From NCBI GenBank assembly GCA_038106185.1, contig JAYODE010000011.1:22468-86467 (forward strand): a DNA stretch of 64,000 bases, in the 5' to 3' direction. Position numbers and translations under genes: made by a program. This document shows positions 47,226 to 55,491 of this stretch, one piece after another (positions within the stretch are counted from its first letter, which is position 1; every line of letters begins with the position of its first letter). Under the pieces are notes generated by a model, which saw only the letters and a list, made by a program, of their open reading frames with translations, had not been told where the DNA came from and searched no databases. This DNA comes from UBA4582 sp038106185 (lineage in GTDB: Bacteria; Pseudomonadota; Gammaproteobacteria; Pseudomonadales; Azotimanducaceae).

Positions 47226-48380
47226 TCAGCGGCCCACCAGACTTCTCGAGATCAATTCTTTCATAATTTCTGAGGTACCGCCGTAGATTCGCTGAATCCG
47301 GGCGTCAACATAGGCTCTGGAAATTTTATACTCGCGCATGTAGCCGTAACCGCCGAATAATTGCACACACTTATCCGCTACCCGGCCCTGCATTTCACTC
47401 GCCGCCAGCTTGCACATAGAGGCTTCTGCTGGCGTCAATTCACCGGAGATATAACGAGCAATATACTTTTCTGCCATCGCCTTGTTCAGTTCAATCTCAG
47501 TCTTGATGTCAGCCAGAACATAACGGGTGTTTTGGAATCGAGCAATCGAGTCTCCAAATGCTTTACGCTCCAGCGTGTATTCAATGGTCGAAGCCAACAT
47601 ACCTTCAGCCGCGGCCACGCAGCCAACACCCAAAATCAGCCGTTCTCGTGGCAACTCATTCATCAAGTTCGCGAATCCTTTACCCTCTCCGCCAAGTATC
47701 TGACTGGCTGAAACACGCAGATCCTGGAAAAACAACTCTGAGGTGTCGCCTGAGTGTAAGCCCATTTTTTCCAGATTTCGGCCACGCTGAAACCCCGGCA
47801 AATGCGCATCAACAGTGAACAGCGTCATGCCTTTCGCACCCTGAGTCGGATCAGTCTTGACGGCCAGAACAATGACATCGCAATGCTGACCATTAGTAAT
47901 GAAGGTTTTCTGACCATTGATCACATACTCGTCGCCATCTTTCACCGCATTGGTCTTCATAGCCTGCAAGTCACTACCCGCACCGGGTTCTGTCATACCA
48001 ATCGCGCCGACACACTCGCCACTGGCCATTCTCGGCAGCCAGTGTTGCTTTTGCTCGTCGGTACCCAGATGCAAAATGTAAGGTGCGACAATATCAGAAT
48101 GTACCGATACGGCAGACGCCAGCGCGCCGTACCCCATTCTCGAAATCTCCTCGACCACCACACAACTCAGCTCAAAGGAGGCATCAAAGCCACCATACTC
48201 AGAGGGCAAATCGACACACAAAAATCCATTCTCGCCGAGCTTGTTCCAGACCTCTCGAGGCCAGATCTCGGCTCTTTCCCATTTCTCATAATCTGGCTCG
48301 ATTTCGGCCTCAAGAAACTTCACGACACTTTCTCGAAACAGAGCCTTTTCGGCGCTACTCAACTGTACAGTTTCACTCAC
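47226..48380 (-). CDS. Acyl-CoA dehydrogenase
   Basis: 384-residue flavoenzyme of beta-oxidation or branched acyl catabolism. Family motifs: VGAIGMTEPGAGSDLQAM, DEYVINGQKTFITNGQHCDV, and the C-terminal IQRIYGGTSEIMKELISRSL. Start is GTG at 48380 (family N-terminus MSETVQLSSAEKALFRES), with GAAGAGG 8 bases upstream; a longer frame to 48455 adds unrelated residues. The chain-length preference cannot be read. Neighbouring LLM gene 132 bp upstream on the same strand. Confidence 0.92.
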   Translation of the reverse strand: MSETVQLSSAEKALFRESVVKFLEAEIEPDYEKWERAEIWPREVWNKLGENGFLCVDLPSEYGGFDASFELSCVVVEEISRMGYGALASAVSVHSDIVAPYILHLGTDEQKQHWLPRMASGECVGAIGMTEPGAGSDLQAMKTNAVKDGDEYVINGQKTFITNGQHCDVIVLAVKTDPTQGAKGMTLFTVDAHLPGFQRGRNLEKMGLHSGDTSELFFQDLRVSASQILGGEGKGFANLMNELPRERLILGVGCVAAAEGMLASTIEYTLERKAFGDSIARFQNTRYVLADIKTEIELNKAMAEKYIARYISGELTPAEASMCKLAASEMQGRVADKCVQLFGGYGYMREYKISRAYVDARIQRIYGGTSEIMKELISRSLVGR

Positions 48381-48512
48381 GATATTCGCCTCTTCGTTCT
48401 GAATTTCTGATTTTTGGATAGTCTTCGCCGCGCATTCTAGGTGTTTAGCCGGCAAAATTCGACCATCGCTGTCAATTTGGCATGACGTTGCCCAACCTGA
48501 TCACCAACGTCT

Positions 48513-49517
48513 TTAGGATTTTAAATCGGCGATTAATGCTGCTTGCTCATCATCAGCCATCGAGGAGACCTGAAAGCCTGTGCGCTTAATAACACCCTGA
48601 AAGCGCCGCTTCATCGTTTCGATGACTTGCGAAGGCGTACCTACGATAGCAATCGTATGAAGGATTTCATCGCTGATGAGCGCAGCCATTTCCCGCTGCT
48701 GACGACGTTTATTCAGCTGATTTAGCTCAGCCTGCAAATCGCCCCAGCCATGAACTTCCAGGACCGGGCGATACGCCTCTGTCGAGCCATAGAAGGCGAT
48801 TCGGTCCCGGGCTATCTCTATGGCTCGAAGCATCGATACTTCGTCGACGCCTGTGGCGATGATAGGCGCATAGTCCAACTCAAAATCGTTCGGCTCTCGG
48901 CCACTGCGCGCCAACCCCTCTTCGATTGCCGGCAACGTAACCTCTCGAATATATCGTTCACTTGAGAAGGGGTGCATAATCATGCCATCGGCGACCTCCG
49001 CCGCGATCCGGGTCATCAAGGGACCAGTCGCTGACAGGTGAATTCTGGGGCGGCCAAACTCGATGTTTTCGGGTATGAATGTCGCGGGCATCAAGTTATG
49101 GGTGTAAAACTCTCCCGCGAAATCCAAGCGCTGACCGTCGTACCAGCAATCAAAGATCGCCTGCATCGCCTCTATGAACTCCCGCATTTGTTGTGCTGCT
49201 TTATGCCAAGGCATACTGAAACGACGTTCTATGTGGGGTTTAACCTGGGAACCAAGACCCAGTACCAGGCGACCACCTGAAAATGCGTTCAAATCATGCG
49301 CCAGCATCGCCATTGTCATCGGATTACGCGCAAATGCGACTGCAACAGAAGTCACTAAATCAACCGTTTCAGAATGCTCGGCTGCCAGGGTCAACGGCAG
49401 AAAAGGATCATGATTGAGTTCAGCGACCCTCACACCATCATATCCCATGGCTTCAAGGCGTCGCACCTCCAAGGCCACGTTCTGTAACTTGCCACTGATA
49501 CTGGCGTCTACTTTCAT
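48513..49517 (-). CDS. LLM-class F420-dependent oxidoreductase
   Basis: 334-residue luciferase-like protein of the TIGR03617-like F420 branch, with ALEVRRLEAMGYDGVRVAEL, LVTSVAVAFARNPM, FSGGRLVLGLGSQVKPHIERRF and PRIHLSATGPLMTRIAAEVADG. ATG 49517 has a perfect AAGGAGG five bases upstream. Fifth LLM paralogue in the window. Probable F420 cofactor; substrate not known. Confidence 0.88.
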   Translation of the reverse strand: MKVDASISGKLQNVALEVRRLEAMGYDGVRVAELNHDPFLPLTLAAEHSETVDLVTSVAVAFARNPMTMAMLAHDLNAFSGGRLVLGLGSQVKPHIERRFSMPWHKAAQQMREFIEAMQAIFDCWYDGQRLDFAGEFYTHNLMPATFIPENIEFGRPRIHLSATGPLMTRIAAEVADGMIMHPFSSERYIREVTLPAIEEGLARSGREPNDFELDYAPIIATGVDEVSMLRAIEIARDRIAFYGSTEAYRPVLEVHGWGDLQAELNQLNKRRQQREMAALISDEILHTIAIVGTPSQVIETMKRRFQGVIKRTGFQVSSMADDEQAALIADLKS

Positions 49518-49811
49518 CCATACCTCCTTAAATCAATCGCGCTTTCAACAGAGTTCCAAAGCCCCTTCAGCATGCCAGTATTTGAACCAGGAATCTAAGC
49601 CCATCAACCTGAATGCCTGAGATTAACCTTTTGATCGACGGTTTCTAGTCCGCAAACGAGCACCACTGCTACTTTCAGCCCGTTTAGCCTCTATAAACCA
49701 CTATTTCCGTCACGAATAAGGATAAAATGCATTGAAATTTGCGTAAAAATCCCCATCATTAGCGCCTGCAATTGTTGCCCTATGTCTTGAACAACCCACC
49801 TGGAGAATTAT

Positions 49812-50534
49812 GTGGCTCAACCCGCAATAACCTTGGACGTCTGGAAAGAACTCGCCATACACAATCAAATGTTGATTCGTACCGTTACCGATGCGCTGTC
49901 TCTCGATCCAGACTGCGCCGATGAAGAACTGAAAGCCGCACTGGATGCAGGTCTCAAGCGGATTCAAGATGCACAAAATCTTGTGAGTGCCGCAGAAGAG
50001 AAAAACAAAATCGCAATTGCTGATATCGAGAAAAAACGCCTGGTGACGGAAAACGCTAGACTCAGGCTGGAAAACGAGCTGACGGCGCTGACCACGGAAA
50101 AGCAAAAGGTTGACCAACTACTTGAGGCAAGCAAAAAGTCTGCTGCGGATGAGAGTACCAAACTCAAAGCGCAACTGGATGAGAAAACCAAAGCCCTCAA
50201 GGCTATTAATACTCAACTGGGTGACACGCCCCAGAATGTTGTCAAGAAGCTCAAGGCTCTTAACAAAAAGAAGTTTGACGAAACCACTGCTCGCCAGCGT
50301 GCAGAAGAAGAGCTTAAGGTCGTCAAAAAGGCCAAGAACGAATTGACTAAAGACGCCAAGACAGACGCCACCAAAATTGAGAAGCTGATTGAAGGCTACA
50401 AGGCGTTACAAGCCTATTGCGACAGCCAATACGATCAGTTGAAAGATCTGGTCGAAGACAAAGCATCGCTCGCCATACCACCAAAATTGGATAACGAACT
50501 GCTGGGTATTGTCGAGACTGAAGAAAGCGCCTGA
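49812..50534 (+). CDS. Orphan coiled-coil protein, 240 residues
   Basis: Not recognised. Apart from short ends it is almost entirely charged helix: residues 60-205 are rich in Lys, Glu, Ala and Leu with heptad-like spacing (IEKKRLVTENARLRLENEL, KKFDETTARQRAEEELKVVKK), consistent with an extended coiled coil. No signal peptide or membrane segment, few Cys (two). It starts with GTG at 49812 (GGAG upstream); an ATG in another frame at 49810 closes after six codons. The start region (ITLDVWKELAIHNQML) could be an N-terminal docking helix. Role possibly structural or in filament or chromosome organisation, but this is a guess. Confidence 0.75.
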   Translation: MAQPAITLDVWKELAIHNQMLIRTVTDALSLDPDCADEELKAALDAGLKRIQDAQNLVSAAEEKNKIAIADIEKKRLVTENARLRLENELTALTTEKQKVDQLLEASKKSAADESTKLKAQLDEKTKALKAINTQLGDTPQNVVKKLKALNKKKFDETTARQRAEEELKVVKKAKNELTKDAKTDATKIEKLIEGYKALQAYCDSQYDQLKDLVEDKASLAIPPKLDNELLGIVETEESA

Positions 50535-50616
50535 TCGAAGAAGACTGTTCTTTTGATCGCGTTCGCCGCAGGGGTTATGCCCCTGCTGGCATACAAACCC
50601 TTCTGACTCGACTCCT

Positions 50617-50671
50617 ATCTATACCCAGCTATCAGTACTCAGCTATCAGTACCCAGCTATCAGTACCCAGC
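50617..50671. repeat. 14-bp tandem repeat, four copies
   Basis: Unit ATCAGTACCCAGCT: imperfect copy at 50617-50630, one with a mismatch at 50631-50644, and then 50645-50658 and 50659-50671 (last base incomplete). It follows a 7-bp GC-rich hairpin at 50568-50586 and lies 82 bp after the coiled-coil gene. Confidence 0.85.
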
Positions 50672-50740
50672 AGACCATCGCACTCGTCTGCAGCACTAGC
50701 CTGCCGACTTAGGTGAGATGTACTGGGTTAAACAATCTAA

Positions 50741-50770
50741 GGTCTGTTACGCAAAGGTCTGTTACGCAAA
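50741..50770. repeat. 15-bp tandem duplication
   Basis: ggtctgttacgcaaa repeated perfectly at 50741-50755 and 50756-50770, between the 14-bp and 17-bp arrays. Confidence 0.85.
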
Positions 50771-50807
50771 GCTCAGTTCGATCAGGTTTCCTCGAAGCGT
50801 TTTCTTC

Positions 50808-50909
50808 GACCAGCTTAGTTCTTTGGCCAGCTTAGTTCTTTGACCAGCTTAGTTCTTTGACCAGCTTAGTTCTTTGACCAGCTTAGTTCTTCGATCAGAT
50901 TAGTTGTTC
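50808..50909. repeat. 17-bp tandem array, six copies, entering the UPF0182 gene
   Basis: Unit gaccagcttagttcttt at 50808, 50825 (one change), 50842, 50859, 50876 (last base changed) and a degenerate sixth copy at 50893-50909. The last copy includes the stop codon and final codons of the UPF0182 gene, whose stop is at 50900-50902. A longer word ending in cttcgaccagc flanks both sides (50794 and 50910). Read on the minus strand, the copies extend the gene's 3' end sequence downstream of its stop. Confidence 0.88.
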
Positions 50910-53641
50910 GATGCGCTTTCTTCGACCAGCCGAGTCAGCGCGTCACTCAAGGTCTGCAAATGAGCCGCTGCCTCTTGAAAATCGCCATCGCCCTGCGCCG
51001 AAAGATAACTCTTGAAGGCCGTTGCCGCCTGCAGCACGATTTCGGTTCGAGTCAGATCATCGTCGGCCTCGAGATCAAGGGTAACTAGACCTTCAAGCGC
51101 CTCTTCAAATGTCGTCGCATAACTGAGTTGATCGCCGTGCATCACCGCTACCAGTCGTAACTCTGGATACGCAGCCGTTTCTGCCTGCAAATAAATAGGT
51201 TCTACATAGAGCAGCGAATTATCGACGGGAATGGCGAGCACATTACCACGAATCACTTCTGAGCCCTGCTGATCCCAGAGAGTTAATTGGCCCGAGAGAA
51301 AGGGATCCTGATCGATTTTGGTTTCAACCTGCTGAGGTCCCAACATCCGCTTATCTTTAGGAAAATTGTAAGCAAGAAACCGCCCGTAGTTATCCCCATC
51401 AGATAAGCCAGCGATCCAACCTATCATCACCTGCTTGTTCTTTGGCGTGAAGGGCAATATCAAAACGAACTCGGCGCGATCAGAACCCGGCAATTCCCAC
51501 ATGACGTAATAAGGCTCGACGGGCACAATTTTCTTGTAATGCTTCTCCGTCGCCCTGATCCATAAGTCCTCTTGATTGTAAAATACCTCTGGATCCGACA
51601 TATGGTACTGACTGTAGATCAAGCCCTGTACCAGCAGAAAGTCATTGGGATAACGGACATGCGCCCGTAACCCTGGAGGCATATCCACCTTGGACTTGAA
51701 CAGGTCCGGAAATACTCGGCGCCAACTTTGAATGATCGGATCATCTTCCTCAAAAACATACATATCGACTCGGCCATCATAAGCATCAACGACAGCCTTG
51801 ACCGAATTCCGCACATAATTTACGCGATCCAGGTTTTGAATGGTCGGTCGCCCTTCACCACGAGAGTCAAACGCCTGACTGTAAGGATAATAGTCAGAGG
51901 TTGTATAGCCATCAATGATCCAGACCAATCGACCTTCGTGGGCAACAATATAGGGGTCGGCATCAAAGGTCAGAAAGGGTGCCAGGTGCGCTACACGCTT
52001 CGATATCTGCCGATGAAACAAGACGCGACTGTTCGAGGTAGGGTAACTTGAGAACAGAAAAACACTGCCATCGAACTTCCAGCCAAACAGCAACTTACGC
52101 CAGAAGTTACTCAAGCGAACACCACCCTCACCTTGATAGCGCGTATAGACATTGACGTCTCCGCTTGGATAGTCAAATTCCGCTTCCCGCGTATTCACGA
52201 TGACCGGTTCAGTGGTTAACTCGCCATAGTAAATTTCAGGTCTTGTGACTGACAGCTCGACGACACTGGCGACCGGCGGTATATCCTTGACCAACAGATT
52301 GGGTAAGCCTTGCTCAGTAAAATCGCTGACAGCCGCAGCTGTATAGCCATATCCATGGGTATATTTGATCCGCTTATTGACAAACGTCTGGCTCTGCCGC
52401 GGCAAGTTATCCTGGGCCAGCTCTCTGGCAGAGACCATCAGTTGCCGGTAGCGATCACCCAGGGTATACCGATCGATATCTACATCGACAAACTCATAAT
52501 ACAGGCGAATTTCTTGAAACTGGCGATAGACTGCATCAAGTGCCTGCCAATCCCAGAGTCGAACCTCCGCCAACAGATTTTGATTATTCTCGATCGTTTC
52601 TCGACTGAAAGACGGAGCTGGCGAAAATGCCTGAGCCTCAATTTTGTCCAGCCGAAAGCCCTGGCGAGTAAAGGCGATATTGTTGGCAATATAGGGCTTT
52701 TCGAAGGTGATTTCGTTAGGGTTGACCACCAGCCATTGAACCAACACGGGTATCACGACTAGCACCAGGCCGCTGATCACCGCGATGCTCGACCAAACGA
52801 CAGCCATTGCTGCCACCGCTGATCTGCGGATCACCAGCCATTTGCTCAGAGCTCGACCCATGGCCCGTCGAAAGCCGCCGAATAAGGGCAGCAAACCAAC
52901 CAGCACATACCCGACCGCGACCGTCACAAGTGCCGGGTACAACACATGGACATCAACCCATCCCGGACCCTGCACCACACCCCAGGCAGAATACAGCAAG
53001 TGAAAAATCCCTAGCACCATGCCGGCACCGAGAATCCAGGCGAAACCCGCGTTCGCCATGGGCAACACCCTGCTGTGTCCCTCCATCTCGATAATATGTC
53101 GCCACCGCAGTGAGCCACCAGATTCCCAAATCAAAAGCGCCGCCAATAGCGCTACCGATGCGACAAACAGAAGCAGCCAAAAAATACTATCCAGCAGCGG
53201 CAAGGTAAACAGGTAGAAACTGGTCTGCAGACCCAGCATCGGCTCAATAGTTTCTGTGGGCACGCCATAGATAAACAGAGGCAGCAGCAGGGGCTGCTTT
53301 AAACCCCAGAAGACTCCTGCCAGCAGGCCGACACCCGCCACCAAGCGGCGTAACTGAGAACCTGCATAAAACGCCAAAAGAAAACCTAAGCTACCCGCTA
53401 CCAGACCGCCCGCGGCAACGGCGACAGCATAAGCCAGTATTAACCGCCAGAAGCGGGACTCATATCCCTGCGCGACAAACCAGAGCCACTCTCCCCAGAG
53501 GTCCATTAGGGGAAAAAAGCCGATTGTTAGGAGGAGAATCAGGAGCCCCATTCCCAGACGCAGCCGGTCTCTCCTGCCAACGCCTGACAGGATCAGTCGA
53601 ATACCCACAAAACTGAACAGGACCAGCACGAGGATGTACAT
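50900..53641 (-). CDS. UPF0182-family multi-pass membrane protein
   Basis: 913-residue protein of the UPF0182 (COG1615) family. N-terminal third carries about seven hydrophobic segments (LVLVLFSFVGIRLIL, LLILLLTIGFFPLMD, LAYAVAVAAGGLVAGSLGFLLA and more up to residue 310), and the rest is a large soluble domain with PTIQNLDRVNYVRNSVKAVVDAYDG and LVQGLIYSQYHMSDPEVFYNQED. The topology suggests a periplasmic or extracytoplasmic domain. Function of the family is unknown; it is frequent in actinobacteria and cyanobacteria. C-terminal tail is acidic (LVEESASNN) and overlaps a 17-bp repeat. Divergent from the cupin-like gene. Confidence 0.9.
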   Translation of the reverse strand: MYILVLVLFSFVGIRLILSGVGRRDRLRLGMGLLILLLTIGFFPLMDLWGEWLWFVAQGYESRFWRLILAYAVAVAAGGLVAGSLGFLLAFYAGSQLRRLVAGVGLLAGVFWGLKQPLLLPLFIYGVPTETIEPMLGLQTSFYLFTLPLLDSIFWLLLFVASVALLAALLIWESGGSLRWRHIIEMEGHSRVLPMANAGFAWILGAGMVLGIFHLLYSAWGVVQGPGWVDVHVLYPALVTVAVGYVLVGLLPLFGGFRRAMGRALSKWLVIRRSAVAAMAVVWSSIAVISGLVLVVIPVLVQWLVVNPNEITFEKPYIANNIAFTRQGFRLDKIEAQAFSPAPSFSRETIENNQNLLAEVRLWDWQALDAVYRQFQEIRLYYEFVDVDIDRYTLGDRYRQLMVSARELAQDNLPRQSQTFVNKRIKYTHGYGYTAAAVSDFTEQGLPNLLVKDIPPVASVVELSVTRPEIYYGELTTEPVIVNTREAEFDYPSGDVNVYTRYQGEGGVRLSNFWRKLLFGWKFDGSVFLFSSYPTSNSRVLFHRQISKRVAHLAPFLTFDADPYIVAHEGRLVWIIDGYTTSDYYPYSQAFDSRGEGRPTIQNLDRVNYVRNSVKAVVDAYDGRVDMYVFEEDDPIIQSWRRVFPDLFKSKVDMPPGLRAHVRYPNDFLLVQGLIYSQYHMSDPEVFYNQEDLWIRATEKHYKKIVPVEPYYVMWELPGSDRAEFVLILPFTPKNKQVMIGWIAGLSDGDNYGRFLAYNFPKDKRMLGPQQVETKIDQDPFLSGQLTLWDQQGSEVIRGNVLAIPVDNSLLYVEPIYLQAETAAYPELRLVAVMHGDQLSYATTFEEALEGLVTLDLEADDDLTRTEIVLQAATAFKSYLSAQGDGDFQEAAAHLQTLSDALTRLVEESASNN

Positions 53642-53947
53642 GCTGGGTTTTTAACATACCCGCCAACGCAACCATTGACGTGCCTCAAATGGCTCGCTGA
53701 TCGCCTTTCCCTGGCCATCAAAAGTTTGAAGAGTCAAGAGTCAAAATTGGTTAGGAAGTCGATTGAGTGTTTGCTCGTACCCCTGAATCTAAAATTGATC
53801 TGCCGCGCGCAAACGGCGAGAATAGAAATCCCGACAGGGACTGCAGGATCGCAATCGAGTCACCCGCTAATCGCAGTGACTTAGGCCTCGAGCAAGATTT
53901 CATGCAGGACATCAAGCTGGACATACCGCAGGACAACGGATTTAAAC
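53642..53947. other. Intergenic region between divergent genes
   Basis: About 306 bp between the UPF0182 gene and the cupin-like gene. A 66-codon frame on the plus strand reaches into the cupin gene but has no protein-like features. No repeats or clear promoters seen. Confidence 0.5.
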
Positions 53948-54409
53948 ATGATAGAACAGAGCGCTGAATTGGCGACGGTGCAACCTTCAGAAATGTTGAT
54001 CTTTCAACCACCTCGCCTGGCCGATCTGGAACTGGTGGGCTACCTACATCGCTGGTGCGTCAAACCTCGCAGCAAAGGTAAAAACCAATATCTGCACCAT
54101 ATACTGGCCCCTGACTATCCTGTCTTGCATGACCACCCCTGGGACTTTAAATCGCTGATTCTCAGCGGTGGCTACACGGAAATGACCCCCAGTGGTCCCG
54201 TCCAGCACTCAGCGGGCGATGTCTATTCTCGGCGGGCTACCGACCTACACTATATCACCGAAGTACAAGCCAACACCTGGACCATGATTTTTACCGGCCC
54301 AACCCTTCGCGACTGGGGTTTCTTGCATAATGACCAGTGGATTTCCCACGCCGACTTCACCGAACGTAGAGTCGAAAGCATCACGCGCAATGGTTATGAA
54401 GACGCCTAA
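53948..54409 (+). CDS. Cupin-like protein
   Basis: 153-residue small beta-barrel protein, probably a metal-binding cupin. The core motif is LHDHPWDFKSLILSGGYTE with two His likely binding metal, plus SAGDVYSRRATDLHYIT and GFLHNDQW. Preceded by QYLHHILAPDYPVL, so it is rich in His. Related proteins are found in bacteria and phages; the role is unknown. The stop overlaps the stop of the convergent MDR gene by four bases. Moderate certainty in family, none in function. Confidence 0.75.
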   Translation: MIEQSAELATVQPSEMLIFQPPRLADLELVGYLHRWCVKPRSKGKNQYLHHILAPDYPVLHDHPWDFKSLILSGGYTEMTPSGPVQHSAGDVYSRRATDLHYITEVQANTWTMIFTGPTLRDWGFLHNDQWISHADFTERRVESITRNGYEDA

Positions 54410-55443
54410 CCGACAGGCGCATCAGCGATCTTCAACAACTGCTTGCCAAGGTTTTTGCCTTCAAACAGGCGCATAAAGGTTTTGGGGGTATTCTCGATGC
54501 CCTCTTGAATATCTTCGGCATGTTTTAGCTCGCCCGTTGAGATCCACCCGGACAAGTCTGCAATCGCCTGTTTCGCCTGAGCCAGATAATCGATGACAAT
54601 GAAACCTTGCATGGTGCAGCGTCGAATCACCAGTTGCATATAATTTTTAGGGCCTGCCGGCAACTCGACTTCGTTATAGGCTGAAATACCACCACACAAA
54701 ACAATTCGGCCATTCTGCGCCATGTTCAGCAACGCGCTATCCAGAATCTCGCCACCGACATTGTCAAAAAACACATTAATACCCGCCGGACATTCTTCGC
54801 GCAGTCGTTGCTGAACATCTTCACTTTTATAGTCGATAGCCACATCAAAACCTAACGCCTGCACCAGCCAGTCGCACTTCTGCTGCCCGCCGGCGATGCC
54901 AACCACTTTACTCGCACCCTTGATTCGCGCTATCTGGCCGGCAACAGATCCGGTCGCACCTGCCGCGCCTGAAACGACCACGACATCGCCAACCTGGGGT
55001 TTACCAATGTCTAGCATGCCGAAGTATGCAGTCAGACCAGTTGCACCCAAGGCGCTGAGCAGAAGAGTGGGAGGTACACCAGCCGGTATCTTGTTGACGA
55101 CACCCATCATCCCTGGCTTGCCGTCATTGATGGCGTACTCCTGCCAGCCAAGCGTGCCGGAAACGAAATCGCCAACAGCATAATCCGGATGTCTGGACTC
55201 AATCACTTGGCCCGCGGTCGCAGAGCGCATGACTTCGCCTATTTCAACAGGCGGAACATAGCTCTTTTCCGGGTTAACCCAACCACGCATCGCAGGCTCA
55301 AATGCCAGGTAAAGATTACGAATCAAAAATTCACCTTCATTCAGTTCACGCACTGGGGTCTTGACGAATCTGAAATCGCTTTCCTTAACCATTCCCTGGG
55401 GTCGCGACTCGAGCAGCCATTGGCCATTCATTCGGTTAGACAT
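54406..55443 (-). CDS. NADP-dependent MDR oxidoreductase (alkenal reductase-like)
   Basis: 345-residue MDR without zinc ligands, of the YncB/CurA or leukotriene B4/2-alkenal reductase branch. N-terminal FEPAMRGWVNPEKSYVPPVEIGEVMRS is characteristic, followed by SGAAGATGSVAGQIARIKG for NADP and FFDNVGGEILD. It reduces enone or alkenal double bonds. Start ATG 55443 fits (MSNRMNGQWLLESRP). Convergent with the cupin gene, co-oriented with the selenoprotein gene, whose stop lies 48 bp upstream of this start. Confidence 0.92.
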   Translation of the reverse strand: MSNRMNGQWLLESRPQGMVKESDFRFVKTPVRELNEGEFLIRNLYLAFEPAMRGWVNPEKSYVPPVEIGEVMRSATAGQVIESRHPDYAVGDFVSGTLGWQEYAINDGKPGMMGVVNKIPAGVPPTLLLSALGATGLTAYFGMLDIGKPQVGDVVVVSGAAGATGSVAGQIARIKGASKVVGIAGGQQKCDWLVQALGFDVAIDYKSEDVQQRLREECPAGINVFFDNVGGEILDSALLNMAQNGRIVLCGGISAYNEVELPAGPKNYMQLVIRRCTMQGFIVIDYLAQAKQAIADLSGWISTGELKHAEDIQEGIENTPKTFMRLFEGKNLGKQLLKIADAPVG

Positions 55444-55491
55444 ACTGATTTCCTCATATTCTGCAGGTGTACTTATCGTCGCTAAGCGCGT

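Noticed and set aside
50617..50909. CRISPR array
   Set aside because: Repeats are directly adjacent without spacers, of three unit lengths, and no cas genes are present.
53767..53967. 66-codon frame upstream of the cupin-like gene
   Set aside because: Overlaps the cupin start, no ribosome site and no motif; probably spacer.
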